Positions 30,901 to 38,834 of a stretch of 64,000 nucleotides of DNA are shown in pieces; position 1 is the stretch's first letter; every line of letters begins with the position of its first letter. The notes below the pieces were generated by a model. It was not told the DNA's origin and made no database searches. It saw nothing but the letters and a program-made list of their open reading frames with translations. Position numbers and translations under genes: made by a program. The stretch covers positions 29,474-93,473 of the forward strand of contig JAQBPR010000093.1 in assembly GCA_028287395.1 (NCBI GenBank), read 5' to 3'. The stretch is from Bacilli bacterium. Lineage in GTDB: Bacteria; Bacillota; Bacilli; Paenibacillales; NBRC-103111.

Positions 30901-33900
30901 AATCAAGAAGCTCGGTCCATTAGCTTCAACAATCCACTGTGTCTTGACATCATTCACATTGGTTGATGCAATACTCTCAATGTAGCTGTAGTCCGTACTC
31001 ATCGCCATATAATGACCGGTCTCGCGGTTTTTAATACGCGAAATTCCTGTATTCGAATCGTTTTCTACGATCCAATTCGAGTACCCATTATCAGCAGCTA
31101 CATCTCCGTATAAAACAACACCGCTATTGGATTCGTAAAGATATTTCCCATTATTGACAATCCGAATATATCCGGCAGGGACAGGCGGAAGAGACGGCGC
31201 CTTTTCAAGAACCCACTTCGTCTCGTCCTGGGTAGCCGCATTATCAAAATGCGCATAATCAATGTATAGATTGCCGGTTGCATCAGTCGCATATAAATGT
31301 GCATTTGTCCAATTATTCACAATATACTTAGAGCCAGCGTCCGCGTCTAATATTTTCCATTGGTTGGTATTAGCGGAATCTATATTTTCCGAATACACTG
31401 GATCCGTATTAGGGTTTGCAGTATGCAAGTTCATATAATGACCGGTAAGCATACTTTTTAAGCGTACCGTATTATTGGTAGAATCTTCAAAAAACCATTG
31501 TGATAATGTGCTTTCTGCAGCCGGTGAACCATTTTTCACAATACCGGTAGTCGTGTCTTCATAAAGATAGGCTCCCGTGATTTTGTTTTTTATACGGTAA
31601 TTAGCTGAAGTATCCGGAGCATCCTCAAGAACCCACTTCGTCTGTTCCTGAGTGCTCGCAGTATCAAAATGAGTATAATCAATGTATAAATTGCCGGTTG
31701 CATCCGTTGCATATATATGCGCGCCCGTCCAAGAACTCACAATATACTTAGAGCCAGCATCCGCGTCCGATATTATCCATTGGTTTGTATTAGCAACACC
31801 AATATTTTCCGAATATACTGGATCCGTATTAGGGTTAGCGGTATGCAAATTCATATAGTGACCCGTAGACATATTTTTCAAGCGAACCGTATTATTTGCG
31901 GAGCTCTCAAAAAACCATTGCGATAATGCATTAGTTGCGGAAAGTGCACCGTTTTTCACAATACCGGTAGCCGTATCTTCATAAAGATAAGCTCCTGTGA
32001 TTTTGTTTTTTATGCGGAAATTCGTCTTCACTGCATCTACTACAGGGAGAAAATTCCAATGGGCACTAGTCCAATTGCGGTTAATTTCACCGTACTCGGC
32101 ATATTTGATCAAATTTTGCACATGAATAAATTTTTGATGGTCTGGGTCACTGTTTGTATCGCTGACGCTGTGAACGAGTTTGACTCCACTACCAATGTCT
32201 TCAACAACCCATTTCGCTTTATTTTTTTGATCCGTGGTCATGTTCGTGAAATCTAAAGCGGTTACTCTGATATGACCCGTGGACATATCTTCCATATTGA
32301 TATAATGTCCCGATGCGCGATTTCGAATCGTTTTACGTCCTTCGAATTTCGCAACAAGCCATTGCGCTTTTTGATCGGTTGTTGAGGCATTTCCATATTT
32401 TAAATTTCCGTCAATATCTTCGTATAAGTAAAGCGAATTTGCATCCCAGGAGCTTTGAATGCGCACATATTGATCTACCCCTGCCACAACTGAAGGATCC
32501 TCAAACAACCATTGAGTGGGGTTAGTATCAGGTGCAACAGCGCTGGATACAACAGCATTAGTCACCTGTGCTACATTGATATAATTGGATGTATTTACAG
32601 CACTCTGAATGGTTTTATAATCATCGTAAATGGTAGAGTCTTCAATCTTCCACCGATCTGTTGGCGCACTAGTTGGAATATCCAAACTTTGTAATGGATC
32701 TGTCATTTGTGATCCATTTTGCGACGAAATATAATGACCCGTCAAAAGGTTCTTCAGCCTTTTTTTACCGTCCTTTTCTTCGACTAGCCATAAGTACGCA
32801 TTTGTAGTGCCTAAGGCTCCGATTTTAACTACACCTAAATTATCTTCGAAAACATAAGACGTTATAGTCGAAGCTTCGGTGTAGTTGACTATGCGTGTCG
32901 GGTTCACATCTGCAGCTAGCTCAAATTTCCATTTTTGATCATCCCCATTCCCGTCTCTACCCCAATCCATACCAATCGAACGAGTTGTTTGATCGGCAAA
33001 ATCAGCAGGAGCAATCAGAAAATATGCTGGTGATAAATGGTCTACATTGGAAAAATTAAGCCATGCCGTATCTGCAGCGTTAGTAGTCATTTTCCATTGT
33101 TGGGTTGTCAGTGCTGCATTATTTAACGCTAGACTATTCGTTGGTTGGTCAGCAGCAGCATTTTGCGTAATATAGTGGCCGCTGACTCGGTTTTTGAGGC
33201 GAATGGTCGAAGAGCCGTCATCCGATATAATATACCAATGCGATCTCGCATCATTCACAGGCACATTCCCGCTTTTCACTAAGCCATCGCTATCTTCAAA
33301 GAGATAATGGCCAGTACCCGCTTTGGACAAAATTCGTACGGGCGTCATATCCGAAGCCGTTTCAAACTTCCATTGCGGGCTTTCAAAAGTCGGCCCAATA
33401 CCAAGACTCATTTGGGCATAGCCAAGCTGGTCTTCTTCATGAAGAAAATTATTGGCGGTCGGTGTTGTGGCGCTTTTGATTGTTTTATAGCCCACTCTGC
33501 TTGCATCCTCGATAATCCATTGATCTTGCGTAGTGCTGACGGAGATGGCTTCGCTCGTCAACGCGACCTTTCTCGAATCGATTTGAGCCGCAGTTACTTG
33601 AGCTGAGGTAATATAATGCCCGGTTGCGCGGTTTTTGATTCGTTGATAACTACCGGATGTCTCAAGCATCCATTCCGAGGTTTGATCCGTAATACCGGTA
33701 AAACCGTATCTTACAGTTCCGTCGGAAGCTTCATATAAATAATTGCTTTTCCATTTATTCTTGATGCGAATATAGGATGATTCCGTAACGGTATCATAGG
33801 AAGCACCTGTAACGCCATCATAGATTACACTGGTAACAGTACTCGTTAGAGTTGCAGCGTTGCTGCCATCTCCTTGAGTATAAGGTGATAGGTTCGATGC

Positions 33901-33969
33901 ATGAACAGATAAAGGTGACAATAAAAGTACAGTCATACATAGGGCAATAAAATGTTTAATTCGTTTCAT
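27994..33969 (-). CDS. Secreted multidomain GH87-type alpha-1,3-glucanase/mycodextranase with eight beta-trefoil-like modules
   Basis: 1991 aa. A signal peptide (residues 1-24, cut after SVHA) is followed by eight modules of about 140 residues (64-1221), each opening with YIRIKN...YLYE and containing TGHY and W-E ends, like ricin/fascin-type beta-trefoils. A CBM35/CBM6-like domain (about 1222-1350), a second jelly-roll module with PANSLVLRYSIP (1354-1500), a right-handed beta-helix domain (about 1506-1890), a BIG2 domain (1893-1975) and a His-rich tail follow. D1672, D1695 and D1696 keep the 23-residue spacing of the three catalytic Asp known in Bacillus GH87 enzymes. It probably degrades fungal or dental-type alpha-1,3-glucan. 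It lies between divIB and ftsA with its own promoter and terminator. Confidence 0.75.
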   Translation of the reverse strand: MKRIKHFIALCMTVLLLSPLSVHASNLSPYTQGDGSNAATLTSTVTSVIYDGVTGASYDTVTESSYIRIKNKWKSNYLYEASDGTVRYGFTGITDQTSEWMLETSGSYQRIKNRATGHYITSAQVTAAQIDSRKVALTSEAISVSTTQDQWIIEDASRVGYKTIKSATTPTANNFLHEEDQLGYAQMSLGIGPTFESPQWKFETASDMTPVRILSKAGTGHYLFEDSDGLVKSGNVPVNDARSHWYIISDDGSSTIRLKNRVSGHYITQNAAADQPTNSLALNNAALTTQQWKMTTNAADTAWLNFSNVDHLSPAYFLIAPADFADQTTRSIGMDWGRDGNGDDQKWKFELAADVNPTRIVNYTEASTITSYVFEDNLGVVKIGALGTTNAYLWLVEEKDGKKRLKNLLTGHYISSQNGSQMTDPLQSLDIPTSAPTDRWKIEDSTIYDDYKTIQSAVNTSNYINVAQVTNAVVSSAVAPDTNPTQWLFEDPSVVAGVDQYVRIQSSWDANSLYLYEDIDGNLKYGNASTTDQKAQWLVAKFEGRKTIRNRASGHYINMEDMSTGHIRVTALDFTNMTTDQKNKAKWVVEDIGSGVKLVHSVSDTNSDPDHQKFIHVQNLIKYAEYGEINRNWTSAHWNFLPVVDAVKTNFRIKNKITGAYLYEDTATGIVKNGALSATNALSQWFFESSANNTVRLKNMSTGHYMNLHTANPNTDPVYSENIGVANTNQWIISDADAGSKYIVSSWTGAHIYATDATGNLYIDYTHFDTASTQEQTKWVLEDAPDTSANYRIKNKITGAYLYEDTTTGIVKNGSPAAESTLSQWFFEDSTNNTVRLKSMLTGHYMNLHTANPNTDPVYSENIDSANTNQWKILDADAGSKYIVNNWTNAHLYATDATGNLYIDYAHFDNAATQDETKWVLEKAPSLPPVPAGYIRIVNNGKYLYESNSGVVLYGDVAADNGYSNWIVENDSNTGISRIKNRETGHYMAMSTDYSYIESIASTNVNDVKTQWIVEANGPSFLIRSNNGSYNDEYINVKNAAGYAERGLYSNTLPSLQWTAEAAPSVTHTPAVSVDLNRNTATKVFDDSNYVTILNKSTGKYLIENDGTVMYKDLKSQNNLTSQWLVEDFNGHKLIKNRSTGHLIAIEGDQVNIIAAYSDKNVLGSQWMIDDFLGYKKISSALPSHDYIYQNSTKTYVQHGTVNSDQLDTELWMFTEVPRDISYEAENAFISGSVQTTSNGYVNHFANTGDKVIFAVNAQADDRYDAKIQYANPTSTHQTLSLYVNGLKVQQLSFAPTKNGNAKAVVPVKLPLRTGYNSVSLELDSTDSGQVGINSLTVLNDVNIAYRGANQTYITYEAENSDTNGTLIGPARAYHEVASEASGREAVQLTGTAQHVNFTLAKPANSLVLRYSIPDGSTNASVGLYVNDALIKTINLTSKFAWEYGNYPWSKDPAQGSPHRFFDETHVLIGQNIPAGAKISLRKTNANPSYVIIDFADMEQAPTSAYTMPAGFISITEHGATANDGSDDTAALRATIIDAKSQHKGVWIPAGTFIVKDEGAANPLIFLDDVTIRGAGMWYTTLIGAKFYGNGSNIRVYDLAIDGDLNIRDDNAHTNGFEGAFGPGSTIQSVWIEHTKTGMWITRPKTEFGFNGDAYTDGFYVAGLRIRDTMADGINFSINTKNSMVEQTNVRYPGDDGLAMWSTLTSGHPDDYTDNNTFRFDTVQMPWLADNMVVFGGKDNKMTDNVLTDTINAGGGIAVSTRFDPTPLAGTTVVERNTMIRAGSRDNGLGLNFGAIWVYADSLPINSDVQIKDNIALNSTFQGLSLQGTSSTNHVSIDGLVIDGAGLNAVEAASTASGNITMKNFTIRNAKLGAVSNKAGSNLNISDLDTLVTNISVAAAGNTTMVLNGSTLQMNAVVLPGNASNNAVTWSVVSGTGAASISDQGLLTAKENGTVTVKAAAQDGSGIVSTKTITILADPQSDHHQHDHQHE
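31190..32030 (-). repeat. 420-bp tandem duplication coding trefoil modules 5 and 6
   Basis: Two adjacent units at an exact 420-bp offset (for example AAGAACCCACTTCG at 31208 and 31628 on the plus strand) code for 140-residue modules with about 85% identical sequence. The other six modules have diverged far more, so this pair is the youngest duplication. Confidence 0.85.
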
Positions 33970-34005
33970 AAAAATATGAATACCTCCCTAATTCTATTTT
34001 GATAA

Positions 34006-34019
34006 TGTTAGCGTTTACA
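34006..34019. promoter_or_regulatory. CcpA catabolite-responsive element (cre)
   Basis: TGTAAACGCTAACA fits the consensus TGWNANCGNTNWCA at every position on both strands. It starts 7 nt after the -10 of the glucanase promoter and so covers the transcription start, a position expected to cause repression by CcpA when glucose is present. Confidence 0.8.
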
Positions 34020-34026
34020 AAAAAAG

Positions 34027-34054
34027 ATTATAAAACAAAAGCTCATATTATGAA
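34027..34054 (-). promoter_or_regulatory. Promoter of the GH87-type gene
   Basis: TTCATA (34054-34049), 16-bp spacer, TATAAT (34032-34027). The cre site follows at once. The 5' UTR is about 50 nt, and the AGGGAGG ribosome binding site is 13 nt from ATG, a rather long spacing. Confidence 0.65.
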
Positions 34055-34217
34055 CGCAAGCCTCTTATGCCCCACTTGCCTTACCTCCCTTAGAATAAAA
34101 TAGTATTACATTAAATTATATGACCCGTCTCATAAGCTTACGATGTGCAATATTATTGCAATCATGTGCATTATTATCTTGAATTGATTCCGTTCAAATT
34201 ATATCCATACAATAAAA
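34055..34217. other. Upstream region of the glucanase gene with a 15-bp palindrome
   Basis: Non-coding stretch between the divIB terminator and the glucanase promoter. It holds TGCAATA-T-TATTGCA (34146-34160), a perfect palindrome about 95 bp upstream of the -35, and a nearby TGTGCATTATTAT. It could bind an activator, but nothing else was recognised. Confidence 0.4.
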
Positions 34218-34253
34218 AAGCTATGATTTTTGCACGATGCAAAAACACAGCTT
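34211..34253 (-). terminator. Rho-independent terminator after divIB
   Basis: Minus-strand AAGCTGTGTTTTTGCA pairs with TGCAAAAATCATAGCTT (one bulge or mismatch) around TCG, then TTTTTATT. It lies 31 nt past the divIB stop and closes the dcw transcription unit before the glucanase gene. Confidence 0.85.
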
Positions 34254-34283
34254 ATGAGTATTGCAACTATTTTTAATATTAGG

Positions 34284-35180
34284 TCATTGAGTTGGGGAAA
34301 CGGAAGGATTTGGTGTCGGCTTCGCCGTTGGTTTTATTGTTGGTTTAGCTGTTGGCTTTGCCGTAGGTTTAGATGTTGGCTTAGGCGTAGCTGTAGGCAA
34401 TGGAGTTGCCTTATCACCGATGATCTTCTGATCTTTGTCAAATAGTTTACCGTAATCAGAATCAAGTAAGGATATGACCCCTGAATTAGAGTTAAATTTT
34501 TCTTTAGCATCATTGATCATCGCGCTTAAATAAGGAATTTTCTCTACCATGTTTCCAATCGTAATATCGACTTCAAATTGCGAACGAGTGTACATTTTTA
34601 TTTTATCCGGATAAGCAGTGGACGGGTTTGGCTTAATTTCAGACAAATCGGAAAGTAATGCGGGAGGAATTTGTGCCAGCACACTGCAAAGCTTATTTTT
34701 CAGCGGATCTCCATCCTTCCAATTGGAAATGATCGGCTTGTCCATCGGCAGAGATAGTCCTTTAATACTTACATTGCTTCCATCCGCTAACAAAGCTTCT
34801 GTGGTACCGTCTTCTGTCAATTGGAAAGCAACTCTTGGATACTCTTTTACATCTATTCGCACAAGTCCGGGAAATTTTTTCGTAACCTTTACCGACTCGA
34901 TCGTTTTCAATGTTTTGACGCGTTTTTCAATAGCAGATGGAAATATATAGAAATAGGAATCGCCTACGGAAATATGAGCAGCTTGTCCAATCGACGCTTC
35001 ACTTACAAGCTCAAATCCTGTGATATGGATGGTCGCAACCTTACTGATAGACGAGCGGAAAAATAAGATAATTAAGATAATCATAAACAATCCGATCAGC
35101 AAATAGAGTAATTTGCGGCTGCCGCGTTTTTTAATTTTTTCTGGCTTCAAAACGGGCATTTGATTATTTTCACCGGTCAA
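34284..35180 (-). CDS. divIB: Cell division protein DivIB/FtsQ
   Basis: Bitopic septal protein of the DivIB-DivIC-FtsL complex, 298 aa. A basic N-terminus leads to one membrane helix at about residues 23-43. The POTRA domain is at about 48-120 (IHITGFELVSEASIGQ), followed by the beta domain. The C-terminal 40 residues are a Pro-Thr-Lys repeat tail (TPKPTSKPTAKPTAKPT), longer and more regular than usual. It starts at TTG after AAGGAAGGTG. It lies directly after murA in the dcw cluster. Confidence 0.9.
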   Translation of the reverse strand: MTGENNQMPVLKPEKIKKRGSRKLLYLLIGLFMIILIILFFRSSISKVATIHITGFELVSEASIGQAAHISVGDSYFYIFPSAIEKRVKTLKTIESVKVTKKFPGLVRIDVKEYPRVAFQLTEDGTTEALLADGSNVSIKGLSLPMDKPIISNWKDGDPLKNKLCSVLAQIPPALLSDLSEIKPNPSTAYPDKIKMYTRSQFEVDITIGNMVEKIPYLSAMINDAKEKFNSNSGVISLLDSDYGKLFDKDQKIIGDKATPLPTATPKPTSKPTAKPTAKPTIKPTAKPTPNPSVSPTQ

Positions 35181-35314
35181 AATAACACCTTCCTTACTCT
35201 GCTATACTAATGCGACTTAGAGCAAAATTTTACACCCGCACTTGAAATGGCATGCTCTGCCCTAGTGCTGTAGTCAGCATGCAATTTCAAAAGCGGGTTG
35301 TAAAGTTGAGAACT

Positions 35315-36595
35315 TTAAATGGTTAAATGCTTTCTACTACTTACAGGCTGCCTGCTGATTGCTGCACCTAATCGGCTCAGCATGATTTCAATTCTATCAT
35401 ATCCTCTATCAATATGATGAATTTGCTCAACAATGGTCGTTCCGTGCGCAGCCAAGCCTGCAATGACTAAAGCCGCACCAGCCCTTAAATCCGTCGCTTC
35501 GACGGTTGCACCATATAATCGCGGGACACCGCGGATAAAGGCCGCATTCAAATCTACGCGAATATCCGCTCCCATTCTGGCAAGCTCATCGACATGCTTA
35601 TATCTGCCTTCAAAAATAGTTTCTTTAATAATGCTTAATCCTTCTGCGAGTGTTAATAGCACCATAATTTGGGACTGTAGATCCGTTGGAAATGAAGGAT
35701 AAGGAGAGGTAACAATCCGCTCTACTCGCTTTGGTCTTGAACGGCAATTTATATTAATCATATCGCCATCGATGTTAATTTGTACGCCCGCCCGTTTCAA
35801 TACATGAATAACCGATGTTAAATGTGCGGGACACACATTTTCCAATGTAACATTTCCTCTTGTCACTGCGGCGGCAACCATAAAGGTTCCAGCGACAATT
35901 CGATCCGGTATGATCCGATACAAACAAGGAGTTAAATGCTTTACTCCTTCAATGGTGATCGTACTTGTACCTGCACCAATGATATTCGCACCCATTTGAT
36001 TTAAAAAGTTTTGCAAATCTTGAATTTCCGGTTCACGCGCGGCATTATGAAGCGTCGTTATACCCTCGGCCATCGTTGCCGCCATCATAATATTTTCCGT
36101 AGCTCCCACGCTCGGAAAATCGAGGATGATTTCCGTTCCAATCAACCGATCCGCATAACAAACGATTGTATTTCCAATTTCTTCTATAACTGCGCCGAGC
36201 TGCTGCAGCCCATGCAAATGTAAATTAATTTTTCTTTCGCCGATGGCGCAGCCGCCCGGTTGATATACTTGCACTTTTCCGAACCGGGCCAATAAAGGAC
36301 CCATTAAGAATATGGATGAACGCATTTGTGTCATTAAGACTTCAGGAATGTGATTGCTGTTTAGTGATGACATATCCAAATGCACGGTTTCCTCGATATG
36401 CTCTGCGCGACAACCTAGAGCGCGGAGGATGTTCAGCATGACCCGAATATCCAACAGGTCGGGTACATTCTCGAGCGTATGTTTTCCACCCGCCATTATG
36501 CTTGCGGCAAGGATGGGTAATGCCGCATTTTTCGCGCCGTGTATTCGAATGGTTCCCGAGAGAGGTCTCCCACCTTCGATAACCAATTTATCCAA
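35315..36595 (-). CDS. murA: UDP-N-acetylglucosamine 1-carboxyvinyltransferase (MurA)
   Basis: First committed step of peptidoglycan synthesis, transferring enolpyruvate from PEP to UDP-GlcNAc. 426 aa. The active-site C116 is in YQPGGCAIGERK, the site blocked by fosfomycin. The N-terminal GGRPLSGTIRIHGAKNAALP is typical. It starts at TTG with GGGAGGTG upstream. It lies between murB and divIB. In B. subtilis the murAA gene is elsewhere, whereas this order is common in Paenibacillus-like genomes. Confidence 0.93.
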   Translation of the reverse strand: MDKLVIEGGRPLSGTIRIHGAKNAALPILAASIMAGGKHTLENVPDLLDIRVMLNILRALGCRAEHIEETVHLDMSSLNSNHIPEVLMTQMRSSIFLMGPLLARFGKVQVYQPGGCAIGERKINLHLHGLQQLGAVIEEIGNTIVCYADRLIGTEIILDFPSVGATENIMMAATMAEGITTLHNAAREPEIQDLQNFLNQMGANIIGAGTSTITIEGVKHLTPCLYRIIPDRIVAGTFMVAAAVTRGNVTLENVCPAHLTSVIHVLKRAGVQINIDGDMININCRSRPKRVERIVTSPYPSFPTDLQSQIMVLLTLAEGLSIIKETIFEGRYKHVDELARMGADIRVDLNAAFIRGVPRLYGATVEATDLRAGAALVIAGLAAHGTTIVEQIHHIDRGYDRIEIMLSRLGAAISRQPVSSRKHLTI

Positions 36596-36630
36596 TGCTA
36601 CACCTCCCAGGCATTTACTGGGCTAAGCAG

Positions 36631-37560
36631 TCAGTTTTGGCTTGATAGCTTGGTATCGATATCACCCACAACGAGCACTTCCGGCATTAAATCTATACCG
36701 AACTGTTGCTGAATTGCAGCTTGAATTTGTTCGATCAATGCAAGAACGTCTTGTGCTGTAGCTCGCCCAGTGTTAACAATAAAATTAGCATGCTGAGTTG
36801 ACACCTCAGCTCCACCAACACGTAATCCTTTTAATCCCGCGGTCTCAATCAGCTTTGCAGCATAATTGTTTTGCGGGTTACGAAACACACTGCCGGCACA
36901 GGCCATCTGTAAAGGCTGTGTCCGTAAGCGTCGGTCGCGATAAGCCGCCATTGCTCCAGCTATTTCCTTGCGATCCCCATAGCTTAGCTCAAATACAGCT
37001 TCCGTTACAATGCCTGGCAGCAGATGGAGCAGAGAATGTCGATATGCATATTGCAAGTCTTCTTTTTGCATCACAACGGTTTCTCCTGATTGGAGCAGAA
37101 CTTCCGCTTCTTTCAGAATATGCGATACGTCTGACCCATGAGCCCCCGCATTCATGTAAACGGCTCCCCCTACACTGCCTGGAATCCCCCCTGCAAATTC
37201 CAAGCCAGTCAATCCTTCTTTGGCCGCCAGCCTTGAAAGCTTGACGAAAGAACAAGCAGCCCCCGCATAGACAAGTGTCCCTTCAAAACGAATATTCTCC
37301 AAAACTTCGTGGATTTTTATAACAACGCCTCGAAAGCCGTTGTCGCCCACAAGCAAATTTGAACCACGTCCGATCACAAACCACGGGGTTTGACGGCTGT
37401 TCAGCAGTTTGATGGTTTCGATTAATTTTCGCTTTGTTTCGGGAATGACAAGCGCATCTGCGGGACCGCCAATCTTCCAGGTGGTATATGGGGCTAGCGT
37501 TTCATTCAAGCGGATTTCGCCTACTTGTGCAGCTTGCAATTCAGTGATGATCTGCAGCAT
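36631..37560 (-). CDS. murB: UDP-N-acetylenolpyruvoylglucosamine reductase
   Basis: FAD enzyme that reduces the MurA product to UDP-MurNAc. 309 aa, type II size. The FAD domain contains TTWKIGGPADALVIP (about 26-40) and VIGRGSNLLVGD (about 62-73). The YAYRHS motif near residue 170 carries the catalytic region, and AGSVFRNP near 221 has the catalytic Ser. AAGGAGG lies 8 nt before ATG. A hairpin in the 154-nt gap after murG may adjust its expression. Confidence 0.94.
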   Translation of the reverse strand: MLQIITELQAAQVGEIRLNETLAPYTTWKIGGPADALVIPETKRKLIETIKLLNSRQTPWFVIGRGSNLLVGDNGFRGVVIKIHEVLENIRFEGTLVYAGAACSFVKLSRLAAKEGLTGLEFAGGIPGSVGGAVYMNAGAHGSDVSHILKEAEVLLQSGETVVMQKEDLQYAYRHSLLHLLPGIVTEAVFELSYGDRKEIAGAMAAYRDRRLRTQPLQMACAGSVFRNPQNNYAAKLIETAGLKGLRVGGAEVSTQHANFIVNTGRATAQDVLALIEQIQAAIQQQFGIDLMPEVLVVGDIDTKLSSQN

Positions 37561-37645
37561 GGGTTAAACCTCCTTCACAAACATCTTCAGTTCAAAATAC
37601 AGATTTCCGCAAATCGGCCAGTTTCGCATGCATTCCATATTTTTC

Positions 37646-37713
37646 GGAAAAAAGGTGTTTGCCACGGTTATAAAGTATTTTATGTAAAATCATCAAGAGT
37701 GTGACAAACGCCT
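37646..37713 (-). terminator. Hairpin with T-run between murG and murB (possible attenuator)
   Basis: AGGCGTTTGTCAC and GTGGCAAACACCT pair over 13 bp (with G-U pairs) around a loop of about 35 nt, followed by TTTTTT on the minus strand. The stem starts 2 nt after the murG stop. It looks like a terminator, yet it lies inside the mur cluster. It may cause partial termination. Confidence 0.55.
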
Positions 37714-37714
37714 A

Positions 37715-38827
37715 TTATTTGGAACACAATCTGGTTATTTCTTGTACAAAAATCTGAGCCGCTTCACGATTTCCCATTCGCTTCGACTGCTTGGACATAA
37801 ATTCACAGCGAATCGGATCATTGACTATTTTTTCAATAAGCGCAAATAAGCCTTCTCCTGTTAAATCCCGTTCTAAAACAACCTCTGCCGCCTTTTCCTT
37901 TTCAAGCCATCTTGCATTGGCTTCTTGATGGTTATTGGTGACATACGGCGAAGGAATAAGGATGGATGGAATCCCTAATCCGGTTATCTCAGCGAGAAAT
38001 GAGGCCCCCGCACGATTAATAATCAAGGAAGTCGCTGCCAAAACTTCAGGCATATTATGAATGTACGGTACTACATGAAAGCGATCCAGATCTGAATGTT
38101 GTTGTGCTTGAATTCGTTGCATAGTGGATTCATATTGTGTATTGCCTGTAATGCAGACAAAATGGACATCCGGCAGACGGGAAAGCATCGATGAAATTTG
38201 GACCATAACTTCGTTGATCGCTTGTGCTCCGCGGCTCCCGCCAACGATGACCACAAGCTTATCTTGGGCCGATAAGCCTAAGGAAGCTCTTCCTTTGGCC
38301 GCATCCGCAAAAGCAACCGTAGTGGCTCGCGGATTTCCAGTGAATATCACTCGCTTTGCCTTAGGAAATTTGGCCTCCGAGCCTTTGAAGCTAACAGCGA
38401 CCGTAGCAGCATATCGGCTTAAAAAACGATTCGTCAGCCCAGGCAGTACATTCTGTTCATGGATTATTGTCGGTATGCCCAATTTCGCTGCGGCATAAAC
38501 AACCGGACCACAAACATAGCCTCCGGTACCAATTACGATATCAGGTTTAAACTGCTTTAGCAGCTTCTTGGCACGATTGGATCCACGAAAAAACCGCAGA
38601 ATTGTTTTTAAGTTATCGATAGAAATCTTACGCCGAAACCCAGTAATATGGATCGATTCAAAAGAGATGGGGAGTTCTGATTTAGTGACGATCTCCTTTT
38701 CCAGCCCTGAATCTGTGCCGATATATAGAAACTGAGCTTGCGGATACTCACGCAGGCACTGCTCAACTATCGCAATCGCGGGATAAACATGACCTCCTGT
38801 TCCCCCGCCACTTAATGCAATTCGCAT
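37715..38827 (-). CDS. murG: UDP-GlcNAc:lipid I N-acetylglucosaminyltransferase
   Basis: Peripheral membrane glycosyltransferase that converts lipid I to lipid II. 370 aa from the ATG at 38827 (MRIALSGGGTGGHVYPA), preceded by GAGGTGAGG. The glycine-rich loop GGGTGGHVYPA is near residues 8-18. The second domain has VIVGGSRGAQAINE near 187 and the UDP-GlcNAc motif RAGASFLAEI near 270. The longest frame adds six codons that lie over the ribosome binding site. The start is 7 nt past the ftsW/spoVE stop. Confidence 0.95.
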   Translation of the reverse strand: MRIALSGGGTGGHVYPAIAIVEQCLREYPQAQFLYIGTDSGLEKEIVTKSELPISFESIHITGFRRKISIDNLKTILRFFRGSNRAKKLLKQFKPDIVIGTGGYVCGPVVYAAAKLGIPTIIHEQNVLPGLTNRFLSRYAATVAVSFKGSEAKFPKAKRVIFTGNPRATTVAFADAAKGRASLGLSAQDKLVVIVGGSRGAQAINEVMVQISSMLSRLPDVHFVCITGNTQYESTMQRIQAQQHSDLDRFHVVPYIHNMPEVLAATSLIINRAGASFLAEITGLGIPSILIPSPYVTNNHQEANARWLEKEKAAEVVLERDLTGEGLFALIEKIVNDPIRCEFMSKQSKRMGNREAAQIFVQEITRLCSK

Positions 38828-38834
38828 GTCATCC

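Noticed and set aside
27994..34253. The glucanase gene as part of a mobile element
   Set aside because: No transposase, integrase, inverted-repeat ends or target duplication were seen around it; insertion can be inferred only from synteny.
34290..34410. KPT tail of DivIB as a frameshift artefact
   Set aside because: The frame stays open to a normal stop followed by a terminator, and the Pro/Thr repeat composition is typical of wall-associated linkers.
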